Shown: piece after piece, positions 1 through 7,877 of the stretch
Numbering within the stretch: position 1 is the first letter of the stretch
How the letters are laid out: each line of letters begins with the position of its first letter
Assembly (NCBI GenBank): GCA_025463865.1
Contig: JAODBH010000260.1
Span: 1-55,124 of the forward strand
Length of the DNA stretch: 55,124 bases
Direction of reading: 5' to 3'
Source of the DNA: Actinomycetes bacterium
GTDB lineage: Bacteria > Actinomycetota > Acidimicrobiia > IMCC26256 > Chersky-534
The notes under the pieces: model-generated
The model's input: the letters and a program-made list of their open reading frames with translations, nothing else
Database searches by the model: none
Told to the model about the DNA's origin: nothing
Made by a program: the position numbers and the translations under genes

Positions 1-170
1 AGGTGCCCCTGAAACGCGGCGGGGAACCCGCCGAGGTGGGACGCACCTGCGTCTTCCTGGCCTCCGGCGCCGCGGACTTCATCAACGGCACCACCATCGA
101 GATCGACGGCGGCATGCTGCCCGGCGTGCTGTACGAGGCGGGGCTGAAGACCATCACGGATCTGCTCTGA
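1..170 (+). CDS. 3' end of a short-chain dehydrogenase/reductase (SDR), cut by window edge
   Basis: Only the last 55 residues are inside the window; the frame begins at base 3 and ends with TGA at 168-170. The visible peptide is the C-terminal SDR block: PLKRGGEPAEVG followed by FLASGAADFINGTT and EIDGG, the segment after the substrate loop that completes the Rossmann subunit and its tetramer contacts. The cofactor motif and the Ser-Tyr-Lys catalytic residues are upstream of the window, so substrate and cofactor preference cannot be judged. It ends 75 bp before guaA, which seems to have its own promoter, so the two are probably not co-transcribed from one leader. The family call is secure; a specific function is not. 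Confidence 0.85.
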   Translation, partial: VPLKRGGEPAEVGRTCVFLASGAADFINGTTIEIDGGMLPGVLYEAGLKTITDLL

Positions 171-233
171 CGGCGGCCCGAACGTCCTGCAGCGCCGCCG
201 CGGGGACTGGACGGCGGCGAAAGCCTCCGCCCG

Positions 234-239
234 TAGACT
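234..239 (+). promoter_or_regulatory. -10 hexamer for leaderless guaA
   Basis: TAGACT lies 6 nt before the GTG start of guaA, so transcription would begin at or next to the start codon. No good -35 hexamer is visible 17 bp upstream, which is usual for actinobacterial promoters. Confidence 0.5.
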
Positions 240-245
240 GAGCAG

Positions 246-1787
246 GTGCAACCGGCATCCCCTCGCCCCGTCCTGGTGGTCGACTTCGGAGCGCAGTACG
301 CGCAGCTGATCGCCCGCCGCGTCCGCGAGGCGCACGTCTTCTCCGAGATCGTGCCGCGGTCGATGCCCGTCGCGGAGATGCTGGCGAAGCGGCCGAAGGC
401 GATCATCCTGTCGGGCGGGCCGGCGTCGGTGCACGTCGAGGGCGCGCCCACGATCGATCCCGCGGTGTTCGACTCCGGGATCCCGGTCCTCGGCATCTGT
501 TACGGCGCGCAGCTCGTCGCGCAGCTCCTCGGCGGGGAGGTGCACCGCACCGGCGGCGGCGAGTACGGTCGCACGCCGCTCGAGGTCGTCGGATCGTCGG
601 TGTTGTTCGCCGACCTGCCGCTCCAGCAGCAGGTGTGGATGAGCCACGGCGACTCCATCGTCGCGGCCCCGGCCGGCTTCACCGTCCACGCCACGACGCC
701 CGGCACGCCCGTCGCGGCCCTGGAGCACCGTGAACGCGGCATCTACGGCGTGCAGTTCCACCCCGAGGTCATGCACACCGACCGCGGGCAGGAGATCCTC
801 AAGGCGTTCCTCTACGACGCCGCCGGCTGCCGGCCCACCTGGACGAACCTCTCGATCATCGACCAGGCCGTCGACGAGATCCGCGCGCAAGTGGGCGACG
901 AGCGGGTGATCTGCGGGCTCTCGGGCGGCGTCGACTCCGCGGTCGCCGCCGCCCTGGTGCACAAGGCGGTGGGGAACCAGCTCACGTGCGTGTTCGTCGA
1001 CACCGGGCTCATGCGTGCCGGTGAGGCGGTGCAGGTGGAGGACACGTTCCGCAACCAGTTCGACGTCGACCTCGTGCACGTGAAGGCGGCCGACCGCTTC
1101 CTCGATCTGCTCCACGAGGTCGAGGACCCCGAGCGCAAGCGCAAGATCATCGGCGAGACCTTCATCCGGGTCTTCGAGGAGGCCGCGGCCGATCTCGGCG
1201 AGGCCCGCTTCCTCGTCCAGGGCACCCTGTACCCCGACATCGTCGAATCGGGTGGCGGCGACAACGCCAACATCAAGAGCCACCACAACGTCGGTGGCCT
1301 CCCCGACGACATGAAGTTCGAGCTCGTCGAGCCGTTGCGGAACCTGTTCAAGGACGAGGTCCGGGCGGTGGGCGAGGAGCTCGGCCTGCCCGAGGAGATC
1401 GTCTGGCGTCAGCCCTTCCCCGGCCCGGGTCTCGCGGTGCGCATCATCGGCGCGATCACGCCCGAACGGGTCGAGATCCTGCAGGCTGCCGACGCGATCG
1501 TGCTCGAGGAGATCAAGCGTGCGGGCCTGCTGCGCGAGATCTGGCAGAGCTTCGCGGTCCTTCCCGCGGTGCGCACCGTCGGGGTCATGGGCGACGCCCG
1601 CACGTACGCGTACCCGATCATCCTCCGCGCGGTGACCTCGGACGACGCGATGACGGCCGACTGGGCGCGGCTTCCGTACGACGTGCTCGAAGCGATCTCG
1701 TCCCGGGTGATCAACGAGGTCCCCGGCGTCAATCGCGTCGCCTACGACATCACGTCGAAGCCGCCCGGGACCATCGAGTGGGAGTGA
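246..1787 (+). CDS. guaA: GMP synthase (glutamine-hydrolysing)
   Basis: Converts XMP, ATP and glutamine to GMP, the last step of de novo GMP synthesis in the cytoplasm. The 513-residue protein has the full family layout. The class I glutamine amidotransferase domain covers about 1-190, with catalytic Cys85 in GICYGAQ and the His172/Glu174 pair in GVQFHPEV. The ATP-pyrophosphatase domain has the PP-loop SGGVDS at 226-231. The dimerisation domain ends in the conserved tail [13 protein letters not shown] at 246 is chosen because a TAGACT -10 lies 6 nt upstream (leaderless) and there is no ribosome binding site. Length is normal for bacteria. The purine genes purN-purH lie 10 kb downstream, so purine genes are scattered rather than in one operon. 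Confidence 0.98.
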   Translation: MQPASPRPVLVVDFGAQYAQLIARRVREAHVFSEIVPRSMPVAEMLAKRPKAIILSGGPASVHVEGAPTIDPAVFDSGIPVLGICYGAQLVAQLLGGEVHRTGGGEYGRTPLEVVGSSVLFADLPLQQQVWMSHGDSIVAAPAGFTVHATTPGTPVAALEHRERGIYGVQFHPEVMHTDRGQEILKAFLYDAAGCRPTWTNLSIIDQAVDEIRAQVGDERVICGLSGGVDSAVAAALVHKAVGNQLTCVFVDTGLMRAGEAVQVEDTFRNQFDVDLVHVKAADRFLDLLHEVEDPERKRKIIGETFIRVFEEAAADLGEARFLVQGTLYPDIVESGGGDNANIKSHHNVGGLPDDMKFELVEPLRNLFKDEVRAVGEELGLPEEIVWRQPFPGPGLAVRIIGAITPERVEILQAADAIVLEEIKRAGLLREIWQSFAVLPAVRTVGVMGDARTYAYPIILRAVTSDDAMTADWARLPYDVLEAISSRVINEVPGVNRVAYDITSKPPGTIEWE

Positions 1788-1794
1788 CCCGGCG

Positions 1795-2346
1795 TCACGA
1801 CCCCGGGGCGATTCGGTAGTCGACGAAGAGCGTCCCCTTCGGGGTCCGTTGCACGTCGATGAGCTCGAACTGTTGGAGGCTGTCGGCGGCGTCCGCGGCG
1901 AAGAGCCGCTTCCCGTGTCCGGCCACGACGGGTGGGATCACGAACCGCATCTCGTCGACGAGCCGGGCCGAGATCAGGGACCGGGCGAGCTCAGTGCTGC
2001 CGTGGATCCCGATGTCGCGGCCCTGCGTCCGCTTGAGCTCGGCGACGTATGCGGCGGGCGGCTCGTCCATGACGACGGTCTGGCCCCACTCGTGCGACAG
2101 CGCGGTCGATGTCGCAATGTGCTTCGCGGTCGCATTGATGAAGTCGGCGAACGGTTGGACGTCGGAACCAGGCCAGTAGCCGGCCCAGTAGTCGTATGTA
2201 CCGCGACCCAGGAGGACGTCGTCCTGGGTCGCGATGACCCGGCCGATCAGGTCGAACAGCTCCGGGCCGTCGTCGAGGAACCAGTCGCTCGGCTCCTCGG
2301 CGACGCCATCGAGCGAGAGCCATTGGAGGAGCACCACATCCCGCAT
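1795..2346 (-). CDS. DHFR-like / RibD C-terminal domain protein
   Basis: A 183-residue single-domain protein of the dihydrofolate-reductase-like (RibD_C) superfamily, NADPH-dependent reductases of mostly unknown substrate. Features seen: the N-terminal strand VVLLQWLSLDGVAEEP, the LLGRGTYDYW motif, and the GSTELARSL and FVIPPVVAGHGKRLF segments of the nucleotide-binding half. It is the last gene of a three-gene minus-strand set, ArsR regulator, SRPBCC protein, this gene, with a 37-nt gap from the SRPBCC stop. ArsR-AHSA1-DHFR-like sets are common in Actinobacteria and other soil bacteria, but I know of no demonstrated function for them. It is probably not the housekeeping FolA: the sequence is of the YyaP/YwjB type. 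Confidence 0.85.
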   Translation of the reverse strand: MRDVVLLQWLSLDGVAEEPSDWFLDDGPELFDLIGRVIATQDDVLLGRGTYDYWAGYWPGSDVQPFADFINATAKHIATSTALSHEWGQTVVMDEPPAAYVAELKRTQGRDIGIHGSTELARSLISARLVDEMRFVIPPVVAGHGKRLFAADAADSLQQFELIDVQRTPKGTLFVDYRIAPGS

Positions 2347-2383
2347 GCCTCGCGTCCTTTCGGTCGGTGGTCATGGCGCGTGC

Positions 2384-2863
2384 TCAGATGCCGGGCGCGA
2401 ACGCAACCAGTTGGTCGAGGACCGTGCCCCATCCGTCGTGAAACCCCATTGCGTCGTGCAGATCGCGGTTGCCTTCGCTGCCGTGCATCGCCACCGTGGT
2501 GCACAACGTGAGGTCGCCCCGCGGCTCGAGGGTCATCAACGCGGTGAAGAACGGCGTCGTGGCGGGTCGGTAGCCGGGAAGCAGCGCGTCGGTCCAGACG
2601 AGCCGACGGAACGGGTCGACCTCGAGATAGCAACACGTCACCACGTGTTCGGTGCCGTCGGGTTGTCGGGGAACGAAGCGGAAGATCCCGCCGGGGCGGA
2701 GGTCGATCTCGCACTCCGCGATCACTCCAGGTGCGGGTGCGTACCACTGGCGGATGTGCTCCGGCCGGGTCCAGGCGGCCCAGGCCGTCTCCGCCGACGC
2801 GCGGACCTCGCGTTCGACCTTCAGGTCGAGTCGGGGGTCGAAGGGCTTGCTTCGTGGGGTCAC
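2384..2863 (-). CDS. SRPBCC (AHSA1-type) domain protein
   Basis: 159 residues. The N-terminal part EREVRASAETAWAAWT followed by PEHIRQWYAP is the signature of the AHSA1/SRPBCC helix-grip fold, which forms a deep hydrophobic ligand pocket. The middle RPGGIFRF and the C-terminal HDGWGTVLDQL helix are also typical. Ligand unknown. The start ATG overlaps the stop of the upstream ArsR gene by 4 bp (ATGA), so the two are translationally coupled, and the ArsR protein is the likely regulator of the set. It could respond to a small hydrophobic molecule; that is inference from fold and context only. Confidence 0.88.
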   Translation of the reverse strand: MTPRSKPFDPRLDLKVEREVRASAETAWAAWTRPEHIRQWYAPAPGVIAECEIDLRPGGIFRFVPRQPDGTEHVVTCCYLEVDPFRRLVWTDALLPGYRPATTPFFTALMTLEPRGDLTLCTTVAMHGSEGNRDLHDAMGFHDGWGTVLDQLVAFAPGI

Positions 2864-3198
2864 GGGGCGTCCGGTTGGAGGTCGCTGACGTAGCGATCGA
2901 ACCGATCGATACGCGCTTCCCAGACGTCACGCTGCGACGCGAGCCATGTTTCCGCCACCCGCAACCGTTTCGGCTGGAGTCGGTACGTGCGCACCCGGCC
3001 GGTCTTGGACGAGTGCACGACCCCGCTCTCCTCCAGCACCCGCAGGTGCTGGATGAACGATGGCAGCGCCATGTCGAACGGCGCCGCGAGATCGGTCGCC
3101 GATGCCGGCCCGCGGGTGAGCGCGGCGACGACGCTGCGCCGGGTCGGGTCCGCCAGCGCGCGGAACACGGCGTTGACGCTCGCGGCCGCTACCGCCAT
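2860..3198 (-). CDS. ArsR-family transcriptional regulator
   Basis: A 112-residue winged-helix repressor-type protein: VFRALADPTRRSVVAAL is the classic ArsR opening, followed by the recognition region around FDMALPSFIQHLRVLEESG and the wing SSKTGRVRTY. No metal-binding Cys cluster is visible, so it belongs to the metal-independent group often paired with AHSA1 proteins. The frame stays open upstream to a TTG at 3246, but ATG at 3198 is chosen because the predicted transcription start is near 3243 and the alignment to the family begins here. It heads an operon with the SRPBCC and DHFR-like genes and is likely autoregulated through the palindrome at 3272-3283. Confidence 0.88.
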   Translation of the reverse strand: MAVAAASVNAVFRALADPTRRSVVAALTRGPASATDLAAPFDMALPSFIQHLRVLEESGVVHSSKTGRVRTYRLQPKRLRVAETWLASQRDVWEARIDRFDRYVSDLQPDAP

Positions 3199-3249
3199 GG
3201 TCCGCCGCCCATCGCTTCCGAACGTCGATCTCGAGTCCCCACGCAAGCG

Positions 3250-3278
3250 AAGCTAACGACCCCGATCACTGAGGTCAA
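3250..3278 (-). promoter_or_regulatory. Predicted promoter of the arsR operon
   Basis: On the minus strand TTGACC (3278-3273) and TAGCTT (3255-3250) are separated by exactly 17 bp, a good match to a primary sigma promoter. Transcription would start near 3243, leaving a leader of about 45 nt before the ATG at 3198. Confidence 0.5.
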
Positions 3279-3283
3279 GACCT
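3272..3283. promoter_or_regulatory. Candidate ArsR operator palindrome
   Basis: AGGTCAAGACCT is a palindrome with 5-bp arms and a 2-bp centre, and it covers the -35 hexamer of the arsR promoter. Position and symmetry fit a repressor site; binding is inferred. Confidence 0.35.
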
Positions 3284-3363
3284 AAGTATAGGCGGTTCAC
3301 GGATCTTCCCGGGCCCCCATGTGTGGACCCTCGAAGATGCACGGCGAGGGTCGCGCGGGCGCG

Positions 3364-3369
3364 TAGCGT
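3364..3369 (+). promoter_or_regulatory. -10 hexamer for a leaderless lipoprotein gene
   Basis: TAGCGT is 7 nt before the GTG at 3377. It supports that GTG, rather than an upstream ATG at 3323, as the start. Confidence 0.4.
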
Positions 3370-3376
3370 GCGAGGC

Positions 3377-3865
3377 GTGAACTCGCGGATCCCATCGCTC
3401 GCGTGTGTGCTGCTGCTCATCGTCGGTGGCGCGGCCGCGTGCAGCAGTGGCGGCGGCAGCAGCAAGCCGCTGACCAAGTCGGAGCTCATCGCGCTCGGTG
3501 ACAAGGTCTGCTCGCAGTCCGGGAAGAAGATCGACGGCATCTCGAGTCCATCGGGGCAGGTCACCGACGAGACGCCGCCCGCGCAGGTGCGGAAATGGGC
3601 GAAGCCGTACGCCGCGCTCGCGGACATCCTGGACCAGGAGGCCCTGGCGCTCGGAGCGCTCACCCCTCCGTCGGCCGACTCGGCGTCGTACACGAAGGTG
3701 GTCTCCGACCTCCGCATCCAGGCCGAGTACGCCAAGCAAGCTGCGGCCGCGGCGAAGGCGGGCAACGCCATCGCCGTCCAGAAAGCGCTCGCGAGCCAGA
3801 AGTCGTCGAACGCCGACTCCGAGGAGTTCCTGACCGGCTACGGCTTCAAGGTGTGTGGAACGTGA
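3377..3865 (+). CDS. Putative secreted lipoprotein, unknown function
   Basis: 162 residues, not recognised. The N-terminus has a few charges, a hydrophobic stretch (about 7-18) and the lipobox GGAAAC, with Cys22 as the expected lipidated residue, then a Ser/Gly linker. The mature part is predicted mostly helical, with an Ala/Lys-rich segment near 110-140 and two further Cys residues (one early, one near the C-terminus in FKVCGT) that could form a disulfide outside the cell. The GTG at 3377 starts right at the signal sequence; the open frame extends upstream to 3323 but would add Arg-rich residues before it. Similar in style to the 36.1 kb lipoprotein but without clear sequence identity. Confidence 0.75.
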   Translation: MNSRIPSLACVLLLIVGGAAACSSGGGSSKPLTKSELIALGDKVCSQSGKKIDGISSPSGQVTDETPPAQVRKWAKPYAALADILDQEALALGALTPPSADSASYTKVVSDLRIQAEYAKQAAAAAKAGNAIAVQKALASQKSSNADSEEFLTGYGFKVCGT

Positions 3866-3936
3866 GGTGGCTGCCGCTCCTGATGATGCGCCACGGGTTC
3901 GCGTCGTTCGAGGTCATGAGCCGGCCCTGGCCGTGA

Positions 3937-4512
3937 CTACTCGTCGTCGTCGGGAGTGTCGTCCACCTCGATGCCTGACGCCGCGAGGCGGGCGAGGAGG
4001 CGGTCGCGGACGGAGTCGCCGGGCTTGCGGGCGCGGTCGCCGGTCACGCGCCATCCGTGTCGGGAGGAGTAGAGGAGCGGCGGCTCTTTGAGGCGCCCGT
4101 ACCCGAAGCCGGTGACACGGGCGAAGAACAGCTCGTGGTCGAACATCTCCTTGCGTTCGAACGTCTCGCACCGGAGCCACGCGATGCAATCGGCGACGAC
4201 CGGGAGACCGTCGACCTCCTCGAGGTACTCCGGCGCGATGTACCGGAACTTGCGGCCGGGATACGAGAAGTACTGGCCCTGGTCGATCTGATCGCCGGCG
4301 AGCACCGAGACCGAGAACACGCCGGAGGCTGCGAGCAGCGGATAGGTGTCGTGCTTGGGCGAGACCGACGCCATCACGACCGGCTCCTCGAAGCTCACCT
4401 GGGTCACCCAGTGCGAGCAATAGGCGCGCACGACGCCGTCGTGGGTCGTGGCGACGACCTGCACCCCCTTGATCATCTGGCCGAGGGCCCGTTTGAGCTT
4501 CTGGTCGATCAT
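3937..4512 (-). CDS. Flavin reductase-like domain protein (FMN-binding split barrel)
   Basis: 191 residues of the flavin reductase / styrene-monooxygenase small-component type. The segments GVQVVATTHDG, EEPVVMASVSPKHDTY and SGVFSVSVLAGDQ match the FMN-binding split-barrel core. The C-terminal portion with HELFFARVTGF is the dimer interface region. Such proteins reduce FMN with NAD(P)H for a partner monooxygenase or act alone; no partner monooxygenase is adjacent. ATG at 4512 is chosen over an upstream TTG at 4521 because TAGATT sits 7 nt before it (leaderless). It is divergent from dtd with only 23 bp between the start codons. Confidence 0.85.
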   Translation of the reverse strand: MIDQKLKRALGQMIKGVQVVATTHDGVVRAYCSHWVTQVSFEEPVVMASVSPKHDTYPLLAASGVFSVSVLAGDQIDQGQYFSYPGRKFRYIAPEYLEEVDGLPVVADCIAWLRCETFERKEMFDHELFFARVTGFGYGRLKEPPLLYSSRHGWRVTGDRARKPGDSVRDRLLARLAASGIEVDDTPDDDE

Positions 4513-4519
4513 GGATCGC

Positions 4520-4529
4520 AATCTAAGGT
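4520..4529. promoter_or_regulatory. Two overlapping back-to-back -10 hexamers
   Basis: Minus strand TAGATT (4525-4520) is 7 nt from the flavin-reductase ATG, and plus strand TAAGGT (4524-4529) is 6 nt from the dtd ATG. The two hexamers share two base pairs, so polymerase could occupy only one promoter at a time. Confidence 0.45.
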
Positions 4530-4535
4530 GCGCGG

Positions 4536-4997
4536 ATGCGCGCCCTCGTACAGCGGGTCACCCGGGCCCGGGTGACGGTCGCCGCGACGGACGGGCCCGG
4601 AGCCGAGGCCGAGACCGTCGGCGCGATCGGGCCCGGCCTGCTCGTCTTCGTCGGGGTCACGCACAGTGACGGCATCGAACAGGCGCGCACGCTGGCCACG
4701 AAGCTCTGGACCCTGCGGATCTTCGCCGACGAGCTCGGCGGGATGAACCGCTCGCTCGCCGCCTCCGGAGGTGAGGTCCTCGTGGTCAGCCAGTTCACCC
4801 TCTACGGAGAGACGCGCAAGGGCCTCCGACCCTCGTGGGCGGCTGCCGCGCGACCGGATCAGGCCCGGCCCGTCGTCGACGCGCTCGTCACCACGTTTCG
4901 TGAGCTCGGTGCCCGCGTAGCCACGGGTCGCTTCGGCGCCGACATGAACGTCGAGCTGGTGAACGACGGCCCGGTCACGCTAATGGTCGAGGTGTAG
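4536..4997 (+). CDS. dtd: D-aminoacyl-tRNA deacylase
   Basis: Removes D-amino acids mischarged on tRNA, acting in the cytoplasm as a homodimer. The 153-residue protein is full length and begins [13 protein letters not shown], the usual DTD start. Both signature motifs are present: SQFTLYG at 85-91 and NDGPVT near the C-terminus, whose Gly-Pro gives the cross-subunit chirality filter. ATG at 4536 has TAAGGT 6 nt upstream and no ribosome binding site, so it is likely leaderless. It shares a tiny divergent promoter region with the flavin-reductase gene. Confidence 0.96.
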   Translation: MRALVQRVTRARVTVAATDGPGAEAETVGAIGPGLLVFVGVTHSDGIEQARTLATKLWTLRIFADELGGMNRSLAASGGEVLVVSQFTLYGETRKGLRPSWAAAARPDQARPVVDALVTTFRELGARVATGRFGADMNVELVNDGPVTLMVEV

Positions 4998-5069
4998 CCG
5001 GGCGCGCTCAGGGGATCTCCAGGGGGACCGGGTACGCTCGACGCACCTCGGCACGGAAGCAGCGCCATC

Positions 5070-5351
5070 GTGGATCGCATCGACACCTCCCACAGCATCT
5101 GGCTCTTCGATACGGATCGCATGCGGTTCCGGCGCGCTCCGAAGGGCACGGATCTCGAAGCGCCGTCGATGGACCGCGATTGGGAGACGTACTTCGGGCT
5201 CGAGATCGACGAGGAGAGCGGCGCGTTCACCGTGGTCCTCAACGAGGAGGGCACCCGCCTGCTCCGCTCGTGGCGCGAGGTCAACCCGGAGCCGGCGGCG
5301 CCGTCGGACGCGACCACCGAGCTGTCGGTCGAGATCCTGCGCAACCACTGA
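5070..5351 (+). CDS. Small conserved-looking protein, unknown function
   Basis: 93 residues, acidic, no signal peptide or membrane segment. The sequence opens with SIWLFDTDRMRFRRAP and contains an RDWETYFGLEID segment followed by a strand FTVVLNEEGTRLLRSW, which looks like a small folded alpha/beta domain. The GTG start lies 31 nt after a TACGCT hexamer (5033-5038), so a short leader is likely. It stands alone between dtd and pcrA. I do not recognise a family. Codon use matches its neighbours (third positions almost all G or C), which supports a real gene. Confidence 0.65.
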   Translation: MDRIDTSHSIWLFDTDRMRFRRAPKGTDLEAPSMDRDWETYFGLEIDEESGAFTVVLNEEGTRLLRSWREVNPEPAAPSDATTELSVEILRNH

Positions 5352-5456
5352 GGCCGCGCGTCGTCGCGAGCTCGAGCACGGCGCCGGGCCCGTCAGCGCC
5401 GAAGCGCGCGGGCGCGCACCCCGAACACCTGTGCGGTGCGCGCGCGGACCCACCGG

Positions 5457-5462
5457 TACGAT
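5457..5462 (+). promoter_or_regulatory. -10 hexamer for leaderless pcrA/uvrD
   Basis: TACGAT ends 7 nt before ATG 5470. The in-frame ATG at 5461 overlaps this hexamer, so it is unlikely to be transcribed. Confidence 0.45.
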
Positions 5463-5469
5463 GCGGGTG

Positions 5470-7857
5470 ATGCAGGATCCCCTCGCCGGACTCGCGGAAC
5501 CGTCCCATTCGCAGCTCGCGCACGCACCCGTCCTCTCCGGACTGAACCCCATCCAGCTCGAGGCGGCGAGTGCTCCCGACGGGCCGCTGCTCGTCATCGC
5601 GGGGGCGGGATCGGGCAAGACCGCGGTGCTCACCAACCGGATCGCGCACCTGATCGCGGAGCGCAAGGTCTCGCCGTTCCGCATCCTCGCCATCACGTTC
5701 ACCAACAAGGCCGCGGGGGAGATGAAGGAACGCGTCGGCGCGCTCGTCGGCCCGGTCGCGCAGCGCATGTGGGTGGCCACGTTCCACTCCGCGTGCTCGC
5801 GCATCCTCCGACGGGAGGCCGCGGTCCTCGGCTACCGCTCGTCGTTCACGATCTACGACCAGGGCGACGCGGTGCGCCTCACCGACTATGTGCGCCGCGA
5901 CCTGAACCTCGATCCCAAGCGCTTCCCGGCCCGCCAGCTGCACGCCCGCATCTCGCAGCTGAAGAACGAGCTCACGAGCCCGGACCAGGCCGTGGCCAAC
6001 GCCATGACCCCGCCCGAGCGGCGCATCGCCGAGGTCTACCGGGAGTACCAGCGCCGCCTGGCCGAGTCGAGCGCGGTCGACTTCGACGATCTGCTGGTCC
6101 TCACCGTGCAGCTCTTCCGCGAGCACCCCGACGTCCTCGCCCGGTGGCGCCAACGCTTCGCCTACGTCATGGTCGACGAGTTCCAGGACACGAACATCGC
6201 GCAGTGGGAGCTGGTGCGGCTCCTTACCGAGGAGCACCGCAACGTGTTCGTCGTCGGCGACGCCGACCAGTCGATCTACGCGTTCCGCGGCGCCGACTTC
6301 CGCAACCTGGTCCGGTTCGAGGAGGTGTTCCCCGAAGCCACCGTGATCGTGCTGGAGCAGAACTACCGCAGCACGCAGAACATCCTCGACGCGGCCAACG
6401 CCGTGATCGCCAACAACGCCGCCCGTCGACCGAAGCAGCTCTGGACCGAGCAGGTGGGTGGCGAGCTCATCACCCGATACCAGGCCGAGGACGAGCACGA
6501 CGAGGCCGCGTTCATCACCCACGAGATCACCCGGCTCACCGACCACGAGGGTTACCGCTTCTCCGACATCGCGGTCTTCTACCGCACCAACGCGCAGAGC
6601 CGCGTGGTGGAGGAGCAGTTCGTCCGGCGCGGGATCCCCTACCGCGTCGTCGGCGGGGTGAAGTTCTACGACCGGCGCGAGGTGAAGGACGCCCTCGCCT
6701 ACCTGCGCGCGCTCGTCAACCCTGATGACGAGGTGAGCTGGAAGCGGATCGTCAACACACCCAAGCGAGGAGTCGGCGACACGTCGGTGGCCAAGATCGA
6801 CGCGTACGCACAAGGATCCGGGCTGACGTTCCGCGACGCGATGCGCGAGGCCGCGGCCGCGGGGGTCACGGGGAAGGCCCTCGGCGGCATCCGCGATCTG
6901 CTCGACGTCCTCGAGGAGCTCCGGCTCGAGTCCGCGCGCGGGGTGGCGCCGACGCTCGAGGCCGTGCTCTCCCGCACCGGCTACCTCGCCGAGCTCGAGG
7001 CCGAGCGCACGATCGAGGCGCAGGGCCGGATCGAGAACTTGCAGGAGCTCGTCGGCGTGGCCAAGGAGTTCGACGACCGGCTCGACCACGGCGATCTCTC
7101 GGGCCTGGTCGGCATCGCCGGCGTCGGCACCGATGCGAGCGACGGCGACACCGACGAAGCCGGCGCCCGGGCCGTCCCGGTGGAGGCACCGGTCGGCGAG
7201 GCCCGGATCCAGGCCCTGCTCGAGGGCATCAGCCTGGTCACCGACCTCGACGGGATCGACGGCGAGGTGAGCACCGTCACCCTGATGACGCTGCACGCGG
7301 CCAAGGGCCTCGAGTTCCCCACGGTGTTCCTGGCCGGCATGGAGGACGGGATCTTCCCCCACTTGCGCAGCCTCGGTGACCCGGAGGCGCTGGAGGAGGA
7401 ACGACGGCTCTGCTACGTGGGCATCACGCGGGCGCGCGAGCGGCTCTACCTCTGCCACGCGTGGAGCCGGACGCTGTTCGGCGCCACCGACTACTACCCG
7501 CCGAGCCGCTTCCTCGCCGAGATCCCGGAGGAGCTCGTCCACGCCATGGGCGAGTCGCGCGGTGGTCGAGGGATCGGCGCGCACCGCGACGCGGTCGTGT
7601 CGGCCGCGCTCCGGCGGTCGTCACGCGGGGGCGACTCCGACTTCGCGCCGATGCCGGGCGCGAGCACGCCGTCGGGGGCGCGGGGAGCGGAAGGCATCGG
7701 ACTGCGGGTCGGTGACGACGTCGCGCACGACAAGTTCGGCGAGGGCGTCATCACCGACATCATCGGCAGCGGCGACAAGGCCGAGGCCGTGGTCCGCTTC
7801 CCGGATGTGGGGGAGAAGCGCCTCCTCCTCGCGTGGGCGCCGCTCCGCAAGGTCTGA
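5470..7857 (+). CDS. pcrA: ATP-dependent DNA helicase of the UvrD/PcrA family
   Basis: A 3'-5' superfamily 1A helicase for nucleotide excision repair and replication-fork maintenance. With the start at 5470 it has 795 residues, the usual PcrA/UvrD1 length. Motifs in order: Walker A GAGSGKT (45-51), TFTNKAAGEMKER (Ia), DEFQDTN (II), GDADQSIYAFRGAD (III), QNYRST (IV), TLHAAKGLEFPTVFLAGMED (V) and RLCYVGITRARERLYL (VI). The C-terminal 50 residues (VGDDVAHDKFGEGV onward) are the Tudor-like domain PcrA uses to bind RNA polymerase. An acidic insert lies around 545-575. PcrA versus UvrD cannot be separated from sequence alone; actinobacterial UvrD1 is the nearest functional equivalent. Confidence 0.96.
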   Translation: MQDPLAGLAEPSHSQLAHAPVLSGLNPIQLEAASAPDGPLLVIAGAGSGKTAVLTNRIAHLIAERKVSPFRILAITFTNKAAGEMKERVGALVGPVAQRMWVATFHSACSRILRREAAVLGYRSSFTIYDQGDAVRLTDYVRRDLNLDPKRFPARQLHARISQLKNELTSPDQAVANAMTPPERRIAEVYREYQRRLAESSAVDFDDLLVLTVQLFREHPDVLARWRQRFAYVMVDEFQDTNIAQWELVRLLTEEHRNVFVVGDADQSIYAFRGADFRNLVRFEEVFPEATVIVLEQNYRSTQNILDAANAVIANNAARRPKQLWTEQVGGELITRYQAEDEHDEAAFITHEITRLTDHEGYRFSDIAVFYRTNAQSRVVEEQFVRRGIPYRVVGGVKFYDRREVKDALAYLRALVNPDDEVSWKRIVNTPKRGVGDTSVAKIDAYAQGSGLTFRDAMREAAAAGVTGKALGGIRDLLDVLEELRLESARGVAPTLEAVLSRTGYLAELEAERTIEAQGRIENLQELVGVAKEFDDRLDHGDLSGLVGIAGVGTDASDGDTDEAGARAVPVEAPVGEARIQALLEGISLVTDLDGIDGEVSTVTLMTLHAAKGLEFPTVFLAGMEDGIFPHLRSLGDPEALEEERRLCYVGITRARERLYLCHAWSRTLFGATDYYPPSRFLAEIPEELVHAMGESRGGRGIGAHRDAVVSAALRRSSRGGDSDFAPMPGASTPSGARGAEGIGLRVGDDVAHDKFGEGVITDIIGSGDKAEAVVRFPDVGEKRLLLAWAPLRKV

Positions 7858-7877
7858 CGCGCGGGCCTCCGGCCGGT

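Noticed and set aside
3855-4091. Plus-strand frame after the 3377 lipoprotein
   Set aside because: Mostly antisense to the flavin-reductase gene and Arg-rich; no start signal.
5281-7584. 767-codon open frame on the minus strand opposite pcrA
   Set aside because: Arises from G/C-rich third positions of the helicase gene; the translation is low complexity (Val/Asp/Glu/Arg-rich) with no motif, while the plus strand has all helicase motifs.
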